Positions 22,829 to 33,704 of a stretch of 64,000 nucleotides of DNA are shown here, one piece after another. Positions within the stretch are counted from its first letter, which is position 1. Every line of letters starts with the position of its first letter. The stretch is from Argentina anserina. Lineage: Eukaryota; Streptophyta; Magnoliopsida; Rosales; Rosaceae. A program made the translations under genes and the position numbers. The stretch spans positions 28,032,501-28,096,500 of the forward strand of contig NC_065874.1 of the NCBI RefSeq assembly GCF_933775445.1, read 5' to 3'. The notes under the pieces were generated by a model. That model saw only the letters and a program-made list of their open reading frames with translations. It made no database searches and was not told the DNA's origin.

Positions 22829-25026
22829 TAGGGGTGTTAATCGGTGTGAATGGTGCGGTTTATAGGTGATACCGAACACTAAACCGTTCTATTTATTCGG
22901 TTTGGTTCAGATTGGTTTTTCACTTTTTTTTTTCAAAAACCAATTGTGTTCGGTTTGGTTCGGTTTGGTTTTTCTCTGGTTTATATCGGTTTTTATTTCG
23001 GTTATTTTCTAAAGAAAATCGGAGTTTCTTTCCTTGTCTATCAACTTGATTCTTAACGAAATAAAAAGAACATGCGGACAGATTTGCAAAATTCTATTTA
23101 CAAGATATAGTTGCTTCACAAATGCATATAATTGCAAAAAGCCACTAAACAACTTATACCACATTAGTAGGCATGTTGTGGTTCCAATGTCTAAAATTCA
23201 AAATATTAAATTTTGACCGTCAGATGTGATCAGCATATTTAAATAAGGCTATGGTAAAAAATTCATCTAATGTTGATAATATTTGGGTCTCGATCGATGT
23301 GGTCAACATTAACTTAATTTCATCTAATTAAGTGAATTTGTTCTTACCCCCTCCTTCTTGACTAGTTTTGGTGGATTTTTTCATGCACACACTCTCACAT
23401 ATATGTGATGTAGCAGCTCGTGTAAAATTTTCAAAAATTTTACGTTCCAGGGATAAGGTTACCCATAGGGGATAAAAAGCGTAAAAAGGGTTGACCGTCT
23501 CGATCGGGACACAAACGTTATCGAAAATATGTGATTTTTTTACCATAACCATATTTCACAATACGTAACGCATCATGCGGACATATTTGCAAAATTCTAT
23601 TTATAATATATATAGTTGCTTCACAAATGCATACATTTGCAAAAAGACCACTAAACAAGTTATACCACATTAGTAGACATGTTGTGGTTCCAATGTCTAA
23701 AATTCAAAATATTAAATTTTGACCGTCATATGTGATCATCATATTTAAATAAGGATATGGTAAAAAATTCATCTAATGTTGATAATATTTGGGTCTCGAT
23801 CGATGTGGTCAACATTAACTTAATTTCATCTAATTAAGTGAATTTGTTCTTACCCCCTCCTTCTTGACTAGTTTTGGTGGATTTTTTCATGCACACACTC
23901 TCACATATATGTGATGTAGCAGCTCGTGTAAAATTTTCAAAAATTTTACGTTCCAGGGATAAGGCTACCCATAGGGGATAATAAGCGTAAAAAAGGTTGA
24001 CCGCCTCGATCGGGACACAAACGTTATCGAAAATATGTGATTTTTTTACCATAACCATATTTCACAATACGTAACGCATCATGCGGACATATTTGCAAAA
24101 TTATATTTATAATATATAGTTACGTCACAAATGCATACATTTGCAAAAAGCCACTAAACAAGTTATACAACATTAGTAGGCATGTTGTGGTTCCAATGTC
24201 TAAAATTCAAAATATTAAATTTTGACCGTCAGATGTGATCAGCATATTTAAATAAGGATATGGTAAAAATTCATCTAATGTTGATAATATTTGGGTCTCG
24301 ATCGATGTGGTCAACATTAACTTAATTTCATCTAATTAAGTGAATTTGTTCTTACCCCCTCCTTCTTGACTAGTTTTGGTAGATTTTTTCATGCACACAC
24401 TCTCACATATATGTGATGTAACAGCTCGTGTAAAATTTTCAAAAATTTTACGTTCCAGGTATAAGGCTACCCATAGGGGATAATAAGCGTAAAAATGGTT
24501 GACCGCCTCGATCGGAACACAAACGTTATCGAAAATATGTGATTTTTTTACAATAATCATATTTCACTATAAGTAACGCATCATGCGGACAGATTTACAA
24601 AATTCTATTTATAAGATATAGTTGCTTCACAACTGCATACATTTGCAAAAAGACCACTAAACAAGTTATACCACATTAGTAGACATGTTGTGGTTCCAAT
24701 ATCTAAAATTAAATTATTAAATTTCGACCGTCGGATGTGATCAGCATATATAAATACAGATATGGTAAAAAATTCACCGAATTTTGATAAAGTTTAGGTC
24801 TCGATCGATAACATATTTAATTATGTATATTAAATATATCTATAAATAATATAATTTCTTTATAATATATATATATATATATATATTCGGTTTTTCGGTT
24901 CGGTTTCGGTTTTCAAACATCCCAAACTAAAACCACACCAAATCTTTCGGTTTGGTGCGTTTTTTTTTTCTTCGATTTTTTTCGGTTATGGTTCGGTTTT
25001 TTTTCAGTTTTCAATTAACACCCCTA
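22829..25026. mobile_element. non-autonomous hAT-like element with internal tandem array
   Basis: The ends are inverted: TAGGGGTGTTAAT at 22829 and its reverse complement ending at 25026. Eight-base flanks GAAGTGGG (22821-22828) and AAAGTGGG (25027-25034) match in seven positions, as expected for a hAT target duplication with one mutation. Subterminal regions are full of CGGTTTGGTT/GGTTCGGTTT words, the short motif clusters to which hAT transposases bind. The 2198-bp element has no transposase frame. About 1.74 kb of its interior is a 503-bp tandem repeat (separate entry). Confidence 0.85.
23071..24810. repeat. 503-bp tandem repeat, about 3.5 units, inside the hAT element
   Basis: Units start with CATGCGGACA at 23071, 23574, 24080 and 24582 (spacings 503, 506 and 502); the fourth is cut at about 24810. 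Units are highly similar, with scattered substitutions and one-base indels. Each complete unit carries a near-identical 74-codon open frame on the minus strand (23328-23552, 23834-24058, 24336-24560) with no recognisable domain; this is probably a by-product of the repetition. Confidence 0.9.
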
Positions 25027-25842
25027 AAAGTGGGGGAACAATGACGAATACCATTGAATACGTCTGTTTTATAGAAGGAAGAAATTGAAATACAACAAGT
25101 TTACCGGATAACATGTAAGTTTACAGAATAACACCTCGCGCCTGGGCGGGGGGATTAGATCTAGTAGTAATTCGTATAGCAAAATTATTGTGGTAACAAA
25201 CTCTATGTTCAGTAAGCCATGTGTCACCAAAATAATATAAGTTTTATGTTCAATACAATTCGGTCAAGTACATGTAAAAGTGTGACACATTACGTACCTC
25301 TGTAATTAATCTGAAAAAATAATTAGATATCAGGATACACTTGCTAATGTACTGGGATAATCGGTTGCCAAAATGAAGGTTGTATGTTCAATTGTTCTTG
25401 GTTTCACATTTAATGATTTTTCGTGACTAAAGGGCAGTGAAGAAGCAATCCCTCAACACACACACTTGGTAGCTGTAGTCTTGTTTTAGAATGGTTTGCA
25501 TTAGTTACAATATATAGGTGTTGCGAAGCTGAGGTACGATTACAACCCATAATTATGTATTACATATAGAGTTTAGGGTAATTAGGGTGGTAGCTGGTTA
25601 ATTAGCCGTTTAGTTTCAAGTGAAAATTTTAGTAATGGTAGACCAGTCAATTGCCACTCATAATTTACGCACATTAAATACCGAAACGAGCATTTTGGTA
25701 CTTGAGATATTAAAAATGACTCACTTTATAGACATCACGTTAATTATACCGTTAATTCAAATACTGTCATTCATTGTGAAAGGGTAATTTTGTACTTTTA
25801 CTCTACCTTATTTATTTAGTGAAAGAAAAAGGCAAGCTTATT

Positions 25843-25926
<84 letters not shown>

Positions 25927-26131
25927 TCTCTGCAAGTCTGCAACCGACCACCGTTCTCCTCCATCTTCCAATCTACACACAAAATCTCAAACTTAACCCC
26001 ACTTTTCTAGTTCTAATTCTCAGCCTCATCTTCACCAATGATTATAACCACAACCCTTACGTCCACCTTGGATGACATGTAAGAACATTCTCCATCTTCC
26101 TTGAGAACCAGATCTATGGGAGAAGATTCGT
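25027..26131. other. gene-free region with a long CT microsatellite
   Basis: AT-rich intergenic DNA without a supported gene. The only striking feature is the CT run at 25845-25931. Confidence 0.6.
25845..25931. repeat. (CT)n microsatellite, about 40 units
   Basis: An almost perfect CT dinucleotide run, interrupted once near 25921 (TCCCT). The open frame that crosses it is a Leu/Ser artefact. Confidence 0.95.
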
Positions 26132-26264
26132 CTATGGTGCAGCGCTGCATCCATACATACCGAATCCAACGGTGAATAGAGAGTGTCTTAAAATGCACGT
26201 GGGATCCGTTGGATGTATGAATGGTGGATTAGAGGCGCTGCACGCATACAACGCTGCACCATAG
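26132..26264. mobile_element. short MITE with GC-rich inverted ends
   Basis: A 133-bp element begins CTATGGTGCAGCGCTG and ends with the reverse complement of CTATGGTGCAGCGTTG. The sequence CCGTTGGATGTATG near its centre and CGAATCCAACGG on the other arm extend the fold. There is no coding capacity, and no clear target duplication, so the family is open. Confidence 0.7.
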
Positions 26265-26414
26265 AATTTCCCTATGGGAGATGCCAATTTCTTGTTTACT
26301 TCTGCATCTGTCAAATTGTTAGCGTGCAATTATGTATTTTAGACTTTAAATTAATTATTGTATTTTTATTGATTCTATTTGAATTTCATTTTAGAACCCT
26401 AGGTCATGTATATC

Positions 26415-26864
26415 TAAGGGTCGGCAATGGACCGGGCCGGACTTTTACGATTTTTTTCAATTTTTCGGGCCGGGCTTATTAATAAAATCGAGGCCCACGG
26501 GCTTTTCCGGGTCGGGCCCATTATTTTATGTGTAATGTATATTTTTTTATTAAAAAATAAAAAATAAAATAAAATATAGTAATTATTTAACTAAATATAG
26601 TAAGAAATATTAGAAGTATAATAAAATAATTTAACTAATTAACATATACAACAAATAAATACATATAAAATTATTAATTTTAAAAATGAATGGGCTTTGT
26701 ACGAGCTTTTGATCGGACTTGAACGGGCCGAGCCTTGGTTTTGAACCTTCGACCTCTACCCGGCCTTATACCCATAGGGCCAGGATTTGATTGAGCTTTG
26801 ACCGGCTGGGCTACCCAAGGCCACCCACTGGCTTTTAGGCCCACTGGCCAAATGATGACCCTTA
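26415..26864. mobile_element. short non-autonomous hAT-like element
   Basis: A 450-bp element bounded by TAAGGGTC at the left and GACCCTTA at the right. The 8-bp flanks TGTATATC (26407-26414) and TGTAGATC (26865-26872) match in seven of eight positions. The subterminal sequence is rich in GGGCCGGGC-type words, as in the related element at 46012-46622. The interior is AT-rich and non-coding. Confidence 0.75.
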
Positions 26865-27393
26865 TGTAGATCTCAACGACTAATTAGCTCATGTAGATCG
26901 ATACGAACAATGGCCTAAAGAGGGTAGCTAGGCCCCAGAGATTTAAAAGTTGAGGAGCAAGTGCAGGTTAGATTGAGTTGGTTCGGGAAGAGCTGAATTG
27001 GTTGTTCGGCTATGTCGATCCATATATACAAAGCCATGAGATTTATTGGTTCATTCCTTAGCTAGGTTTGCTGGGTTGAGAACTTGGGGAGAAAAGAAAC
27101 GGAAACAATTTTTTTTCTTTTATATTTCTTACCCCATTAATTATTCATATAAAAAAATATAATTAATATATTTAAGGATTGACCTATTCACCCTTTAAAT
27201 TCTAACGGAAAACACACTAATTAACCGGAGATATTACGACATGTATGTTATCTTATGTCTAGAGTAAAAGTTCATGTATCGTTTTGATTTTTCCGGAACT
27301 AAAGTCACCAAAATTTAGAGTGGAGCATAAGTCATGCATTGTTCTTACAATTTTCACTTAGTTTCAAAATACATTTTGGAATAGTGGGTTAAT

Positions 27394-27525
27394 CTAGTAT
27401 ACATCAATGTATGTTATACATCCCACATCCAACGGTTGACAACGGATATTATTTTTTTGACCCCACTCATAAAACAATATCGACCGTCGGATGTGGGATG
27501 TATAGCATACATTGATGTATACTAG
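27394..27525. mobile_element. 132-bp MITE with about 45-bp inverted repeats
   Basis: The left arm starts CTAGTATACATCAATGTATG and the right arm is its reverse complement, continuing through TATACATCCCACATCC in both arms with two or three mismatches. An AAT trinucleotide is found on both sides and may be the target duplication. Non-coding. Confidence 0.8.
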
Positions 27526-28289
27526 AATTTTTCCAAAAAGCAAGGTGTCTTGACTTGAAGAGGAAACAGTTTACACAATGATTTGAACACGTGGAACAAG
27601 TAAAAAGGTTGCCTGTATATATGCAGTGCAGGTAACTGTTAGCCATCCTATCGATCGACTCCACTTCTAGCCTGTAGTTGTTAGATTACTTGGATTCGAG
27701 CTATATATGCGCCTGCTACAAGTATTCCCTAATTTAAAAACTCAATTGGATAAGGGTACTGGCTGGGTCAGGTCGAAGTTTCAATTTACTTTTCTCTTCT
27801 GCTTCCGGAAAGATAAACTCTGTTTTGCTATCTATATTTCCATTTACGAACTTCCCATTTCTAGCTCAAAAGGGGAACTCTCAACTAAAGCTTAGATTAT
27901 TCTTATTTGCGGATCGACCAATCAAATAATGCTGAATCGAATTTCTGTTTTTTCTTCCCTTTGAATTTTGCTGAAAAGTGATCGAGCAAGATATAATATC
28001 AATGGAATTATGAACCCAAGATTGTAATCCATTCAACTAATGAATTCGAGGATTACCCAAACAACCTAGAAAGCTATCTGGCTAGTTTGGAGCTAGTGCT
28101 TAAGACAATTGAGACCCATATATATGAAAGAAAATTAAGCACCTGAGTACTTGTGTATACAATCGATCACTTCTGCAGTTTAAGTCACAAGGATGTCTCA
28201 CACTGATTCATAGAGAGATGAAATGAAATAGCAAACACACACATTACAACAGCTTATAAAACCTCAAGAGTGAAGGCAGACACTAGTAG
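27526..28289. other. 3' flank of the dirigent gene
   Basis: No gene is visible. The right end, about 28180-28289, should include the 3' UTR of the minus-strand dirigent gene. Confidence 0.5.
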
Positions 28290-29177
28290 CTAGCTAAGAT
28301 ACACAGTACACTGAAGAACAGTATCAACTCCATCAGTATTTTGCTGATTCACTCCATTCATGGTCTTAACCAAAGCATACCCTTTTGCATTCAAGTACTT
28401 CCCCGTCCCTCCCATAACTGCAAGATGAGACTCAGAAGCAGCCATTCTGTGTACCCCAAAGAATGTGAGGCTATCAGCATATCCACCACTCTCAAACATT
28501 GCAGTGAAAGCAATGGTCTGGCTGCTCCCATCTATAGAACTTGCGACGTAAAATCCTTGTGCCTTGCCTAACAAGCCAGAGCCAAGCTCGTGGCCTTCAG
28601 TGAGCTCATCATCAAAGACGGTGAGTGTGCCGAACATGAGCTTCTGAAGCGACTGCCCTGGTTGGAGTTGGGCCCCGTTCAGAACGGGGAACCCGTTGTT
28701 CCCGCCAATGAAGTTGTTGTTATTTTGTCTGAGGTTGTTGTTGATGTTTCCTCCGAGGCCTGTGAAGAAGGGGACGTTGTTATTGTTGATGATCCCATTG
28801 TTGTTGCTGTTTTGTGGAATGCCATTGTCGCCTTGGAGAACTGCTCCATTAGGTTTAGCAAAGGGAACTTGGCCATTACCAGCTGGGTTGGTCACAATGC
28901 CAGTCACAGCTATGGCTGAAGGGTTAGTCCCACCGATTATATCATGCAGAAAGAATGAAAGATGGCCGGACTCTCCATTGGCCACCGTTGCGCTCGGGCT
29001 GGCTGATGTGGCACCGACCACAGGAGGAGGTACGGTGGAAACAGGTACTTGGGTCTGAGGTGTGTCATCTTCCTCATCAAGGACTCTGGCTGAGGTGGTG
29101 TGTGTAATTGCAAGAGCTAGAATGAATAGGCATGTTATGGCCTTGAGGAGCAGAGAAGTTGATTTTTGGGTTGCCAT
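28290..29177 (-). CDS. dirigent protein, ESB1-like (Asn-rich insertion type)
   Basis: Intronless, 295 residues, stop TAG at 28290-28292. Residues 1-30 form a secretory signal peptide (hydrophobic LLLKAITCLFILALAI, likely cut after TTSA). Residues 35-68 are Pro/Thr/Val-rich. The dirigent fold starts at about 70 (GHLSFFLHDIIGG), is interrupted by an Asn/Gly-rich stretch at about 118-162, and resumes at about 178 (LMFGTLTVFDDELTEG) through GKAQGFYVASS, FTAMFESGGYADSL and VMGGTGKYLNAKGYALVKT. Dirigent proteins steer coupling of phenoxy radicals in the cell wall; members with this layout (Arabidopsis ESB1/DIR10 and its DIR9/16/18/24/25 relatives) place lignin in the root Casparian strip. An endodermal role is inferred. 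It is shorter than ESB1 itself because the low-complexity part is shorter. No damage is visible. Confidence 0.93.
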   Translation of the reverse strand: MATQKSTSLLLKAITCLFILALAITHTTSARVLDEEDDTPQTQVPVSTVPPPVVGATSASPSATVANGESGHLSFFLHDIIGGTNPSAIAVTGIVTNPAGNGQVPFAKPNGAVLQGDNGIPQNSNNNGIINNNNVPFFTGLGGNINNNLRQNNNNFIGGNNGFPVLNGAQLQPGQSLQKLMFGTLTVFDDELTEGHELGSGLLGKAQGFYVASSIDGSSQTIAFTAMFESGGYADSLTFFGVHRMAASESHLAVMGGTGKYLNAKGYALVKTMNGVNQQNTDGVDTVLQCTVYLS

Positions 29178-29272
29178 GAGGCTTTGGAAGGCAAGAGTAC
29201 GTGAAGCTAATTCCGATGATGAATATCTTTGAGGAGGTTTAATTTGATGAAAATTAACATGGTATGCTTTGC

Positions 29273-29280
29273 TTTATATA
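29273..29280 (-). promoter_or_regulatory. TATA box of the dirigent gene
   Basis: On the minus strand TATATAAA lies 96 bp upstream of the start codon, implying a 5' UTR of roughly 60-70 nt. Confidence 0.7.
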
Positions 29281-29858
29281 CTATGGTTTCAAGAATCTGT
29301 CTAGTTAAAGTGATGAAAATGGAGCAGGTGGACCAGCTTGCAGTTCTGGTATATTGGTGCATTGGTTGGAACTTGGAACTTTGTATAGCAGAATGTGGGT
29401 GTCTTCTGAATGTAAACCTAATGAACTCAGACCATATATAAAGTATCATTTAACAATCATAACAGTCTATGTAAAGGTTTATGAATCATGGAACGTTAAC
29501 TTTTGATGCATCCATGTAGAATAGATCCAAGATAACTCTTGGTATCTATCATATTAGTTATTAGGCTTCTTGAGAATGGTACTAAGATTACGTTGGATCA
29601 ACTAATCAAGGTTCGGTTCTCATCTGCCAAAAAAAAAAGTCATTGACAGTAGGATTTGGTTTTGGTTGATAGTTGTTAAATTTGGGCTGGATCTAATGTT
29701 GCAAAAGAAGGAAGTACGATTTGGTATTCAGCACTAAAGTTAAAAAAAAACAACTAGAATGTCTACTCATATTATATTAATAAAATACTGACAACATGAA
29801 ACTATAGGTTCAACGGTAACCAAATATATTTCAGTTTCGATATATCTTTACGGAGCAT

Positions 29859-30530
29859 AGGAAATTTGGTTGATAGATGCGCCTCTAGTCACCAAGATTT
29901 CGTCTCCTACAAAAACATGGAAATACAAAATATTATTAACAAATGATATTAGTAATTATTAAGTCGAAATCAAAAGAAAATAATATAATATGAATATTTA
30001 TCTTTGATCAACGAGGCTTGTAACTAACACTTGAATGAATGGATGTTTAAGGTCAATGCGTGTAAACACTATCTTTAAGAGTAGATTTCGCCCCTCAATT
30101 ATAATGTCTCGGTGTAGCAAGTTTAAGGCGTTTACCCTACAGAGTACAATAACTGTTGATCCTCGTAAGCGTACACTCACAGACTCAGATTCCAGATTTA
30201 CTTGGTTCTTCCTTTGGCATGATAGGAAAACAACTAAGAGAAATTTAACTATAAAAAATAGAATGTGTTTATTGTGTGTATGTATATATTGAAATGAAAG
30301 AGATGTCAAGATTATATAGAAGTGGAAGTTTGAGTTTGTAACTCATAAAGATAAAAGAGAAGTTACAATGAAATAAATAATTTGTAACCACTATAACCCC
30401 CACATAAATATTATGAACATGATAAATATATATAAATAAGAGTAATGATTAGCTTTTGTAACACCCACGAAATACTTTAGGAATAAAACGGATGTGCAAC
30501 TTCAGAATTTAAGGTTACTCAAAATAATAT
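29859..30530. repeat. dispersed 680-bp repeat, copy A
   Basis: The sequence from TAGGAAATTTGGTTGATAGA to ACTCAAAATAATAT recurs in the same orientation at 47108-47789. On the minus strand copy A has a TATATAA box (about 30313-30321) followed by a 103-codon open frame (29998-30309). In copy B the frame has an in-frame stop and many replacement differences, so I do not treat it as a gene. The class is unknown; it resembles a solo LTR or the 5' part of a retroelement. Confidence 0.7.
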
Positions 30531-30595
30531 TTGTATTTTGAAATTCAAGAAAAATTCCAATAATCCTCCACAATTTCAAAATACAAATATAATAG

Positions 30596-30779
30596 TGTTT
30601 CAGGATAAAATAATTCTGTATTATTGAATGATATGGGGGCTTATATATGGGCATTACAAAACCACAATCCCGTAGGATTCAGAGTCCTAATCTATTACGG
30701 AGATGTTATATATCTCATAACAGGAAACCTATTTAGGCTAAGACACACATAAGGGTAGAATAATAATTCTCCCGGAATA
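30596..30779 (-). repeat. left (3') LTR of the copia element
   Basis: Starts TGTTTCAGGATAAAAT and ends CCCGGAATA, where the partner LTR has CCCGGAACA; the terminal C has mutated to T. The adjacent polypurine tract on the minus strand shows this is the element's 3' LTR. Confidence 0.85.
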
Positions 30780-31590
30780 CTCTCCCTTGTGTCGCTTGCC
30801 TAGGTTGCATGGTGCACAGATCGTTACTTCGGTAAAAACCTTGTCAAGTAAAATAAAAACCTCTTGGGTAAAAACAAAAGCTTGATCGAAGGGAAAAAGA
30901 GCACAACGCACCGTCTACATTTGATAGGATCATGTGAGGTAGACTCCACCTGAAGTCTACGAAACAACTCCCCCTGATTAGTGCCATAATCATGGAGTAC
31001 AAAGAACAACGTATACAACGTTCATTACATGCTTCTCAAATGTAGTTTAGGGCTAATGATTAACCATTAATCTAGCCACACATCTTTAGATCATACATGC
31101 TATACTTAGCCAAACTTAGATGTTAGGAAACAAGATTGCATAACAACTCAAAACAAGAGTTTGCAATGAAAATCAGATTCTCGGATAGAATGATCTTAAC
31201 TCACTTAAACGGCCATAACTTCTTCGTCAAAATAGGTATCAGCGAATGTTCTGGAAAGTAGAAACCCGTGGCTTTCCAATTACATAAAGCTCACAACCTA
31301 ATCCGATCGGAGCAGTTCACAATGCTCTGTCGAAGTTGACTGACTTGCAAATTTCCGGACAGAACTGTCCTACTTTGCTAAAACGGCCATAACTCACTCA
31401 ATATGATAGCTATAAACAAATGGTCAGTATCCCTGGAAAGTAGACATATAGACCTTTCCAACGGTACTAATTTTACCATATTTCATCGAGCGAGCTGTCT
31501 TGTAGGTCTCATTGAAGTTGACCTACGAAACTGGACATATTCTGATTTGTCACATTCAATGTGTCTTTCGCAAAAATAATGGGGGAATAG

Positions 31591-33704
31591 TGATAGGAGC
31601 ACAAAGTGTGACATTCTTAATGTGATTATGCCCTATTCTTACTCTTTGTTACCTCTTATTTAGTATGTTTTAGTTTCTTTTGTATGAATAAGTGTCTAGG
31701 TAGAGCTTATATCAATTATGAATGAATTGATGATCAAATCGTGCTAAGTGTTAAGAATCCTTGTTGAGATATGCTTCATTGTTCGAGTAGGATTCATCCT
31801 TGTGTATTTCTTTGTTTCTAACATACTTATTCTTATTAGGAAATACAAATCCATGTTGGAGAAGGAAAGCAATCCTAGTTCCACAAGGAAAGAGAAGAAA
31901 ATACACTTAAAAGCCCAATCCATTCAAGAATCAAAATGCTGTCAATATTCGTAGTCCATCTTCGACGGTCTCCCCTGGATAGCTCCGATCGAGTTAGAAG
32001 ACCTACTTTATATGGAAATAAAGGTATTTGAGTCTAGTTTCTGTAAGATTTGGAATCAAATCAATATCTTATTCCTACAGAGAGATATGACTGAATCATT
32101 GATCGGAGGTCCAGTGAACTCGGCGGAATTATCTCAGCCATTGATTTGCTTTTGATCCAAGGGCTATGAGGGAAACTTGGGACTTTGTTCCTCCTGCAAA
32201 TAGAGCACAAATATATATCAGAATGTCCATAAATCCCAGCACCAAAGAATGTCAAAGAAGGCATGCAGCAAATTTAATGAGGAGAGGTAAGAAAAATCAA
32301 ACATGGCTGCAACAATTAAGACTTTTGCTGCCTCCCTAATTCAAAGGAAGAAATTTGTGCAAAAGAAATCAGCAATAAAGGAGGAAGAAGATATGTAATT
32401 AATGCAAAAGATATGCAATCCTTATAGAAATCAGAATTCTGCAGTGCAGATCATCCATCTTTGACGGGCTCCCCTGGACAGCTCAAAATGATTGAGAAAA
32501 TGTACCTTATATGGATGAAAAGCCACGGACGTCTAGTTGAAATTGCCAGTTGGAATCATCTCAATATCTATTTTCTAGAGAAAGTTATGGCCACAACAAG
32601 GGACAAAGGTCAAATCTGCCGAATCTAGGAAACCTCAACCAATTTGGTTTCAACTTTGTGGACTTTGTGGCCATCCTCCCTTGGGTTTCTTCCTCTATAT
32701 ATAGCACCTCAATTCCACAGAAACATATCATCAACCTTGTGCACATACTAGCCAAAGCTCTACCAAATTTCATACTCACCCATCCAAGAAATCCTAAAAC
32801 CGATTCCACCATTCTCCACCAATCCTTAGCCTTCAAGCACGCTTGTGAAGAGGTTTCATCCCCTTGGAAAGCCACGGCTACACCTTGTGAGATCGCTTGA
32901 TTGATAAAGTGTAACCATGATTCTCTCTATGTTTATTTCGGTTTTTGGTTTTTCTTGTTCTTGGTTGTGTATGTGTTTTGGTCATTGTAAACTTGTTTCA
33001 ATTTTGTCTATAAGATAGTTACTTGTTTCAAATTATATAAAGTTTCGATTTTAGGTTTGTAGTTCTATGATTTTAGTTTATGCCGTGACATGTCTTTGTG
33101 TGATTTCGAGAGTATCTATGTGTTATGTATACGCTTGTAGCGTGATATTTAGGTTCTTGGATTTATGACTTATGCTATGAACATGTTTATCTTTTCTATG
33201 TGATTTTCGAAATTGCATGATTGGGGGTTAAGTAGGTGACATGCTTAATGAATTCAATATGCATGGCTTTGAAGTTGCATCGTAGGATAAGTATGTTAGA
33301 TTTCGATTAAGACCGCTTGGAATGAATCGAATGTGTTAAGTGTCTATGTGTTTAGGTTACTGCTTAGGACCCTAATTGCATGATCCAACCTTAGTTATTC
33401 ATGATAGTGTCTCTGCAAGACTGTTAAAGGAGGACTAGAATCTAATTTTCGTTAGCTTTGTATGATTTGTTTTGGTAATGTATTATGTGTTGGTTGGTTG
33501 ATCACATGTATATATTAGTTTAGGTTTATTTTATGTTTAATCCGAAATATATCCCAAAATCCTCAAAGTCTTATGAATTCGTTGTTAAATTTTTGTGATT
33601 CTATGCCCTGGTTGGATCCCCGGTTTGTGAACGATACCCTCTTACTTTATACTACTAACGATGCTTACAGGGTTAATATTGATCTCGAGTAATCGAACCG
33701 ATCA
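31591..33704 (+). repeat. 5' LTR of the LARD-like element
   Basis: Starts TGATAGGAGC and ends CCGATCA. A TATA box at 32696-32703 (CTATATATAGC) divides a U3 of about 1.1 kb from R-U5. The 116-codon open frame at 32550-32900 spans the TATA box and recurs unchanged in the other LTR; it has no known domain and is probably incidental. Confidence 0.92.

Noticed and set aside
23328..24560. Three near-identical 74-codon frames on the minus strand
   Set aside because: They repeat because the 503-bp unit repeats; several differences change residues, and no domain is recognisable.
32550..32900. 116-codon frame repeated identically in both LTRs of the LARD-like element
   Set aside because: Identity follows from the LTRs being copies. 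The frame spans the TATA box, so the LTR transcript would lack its start.
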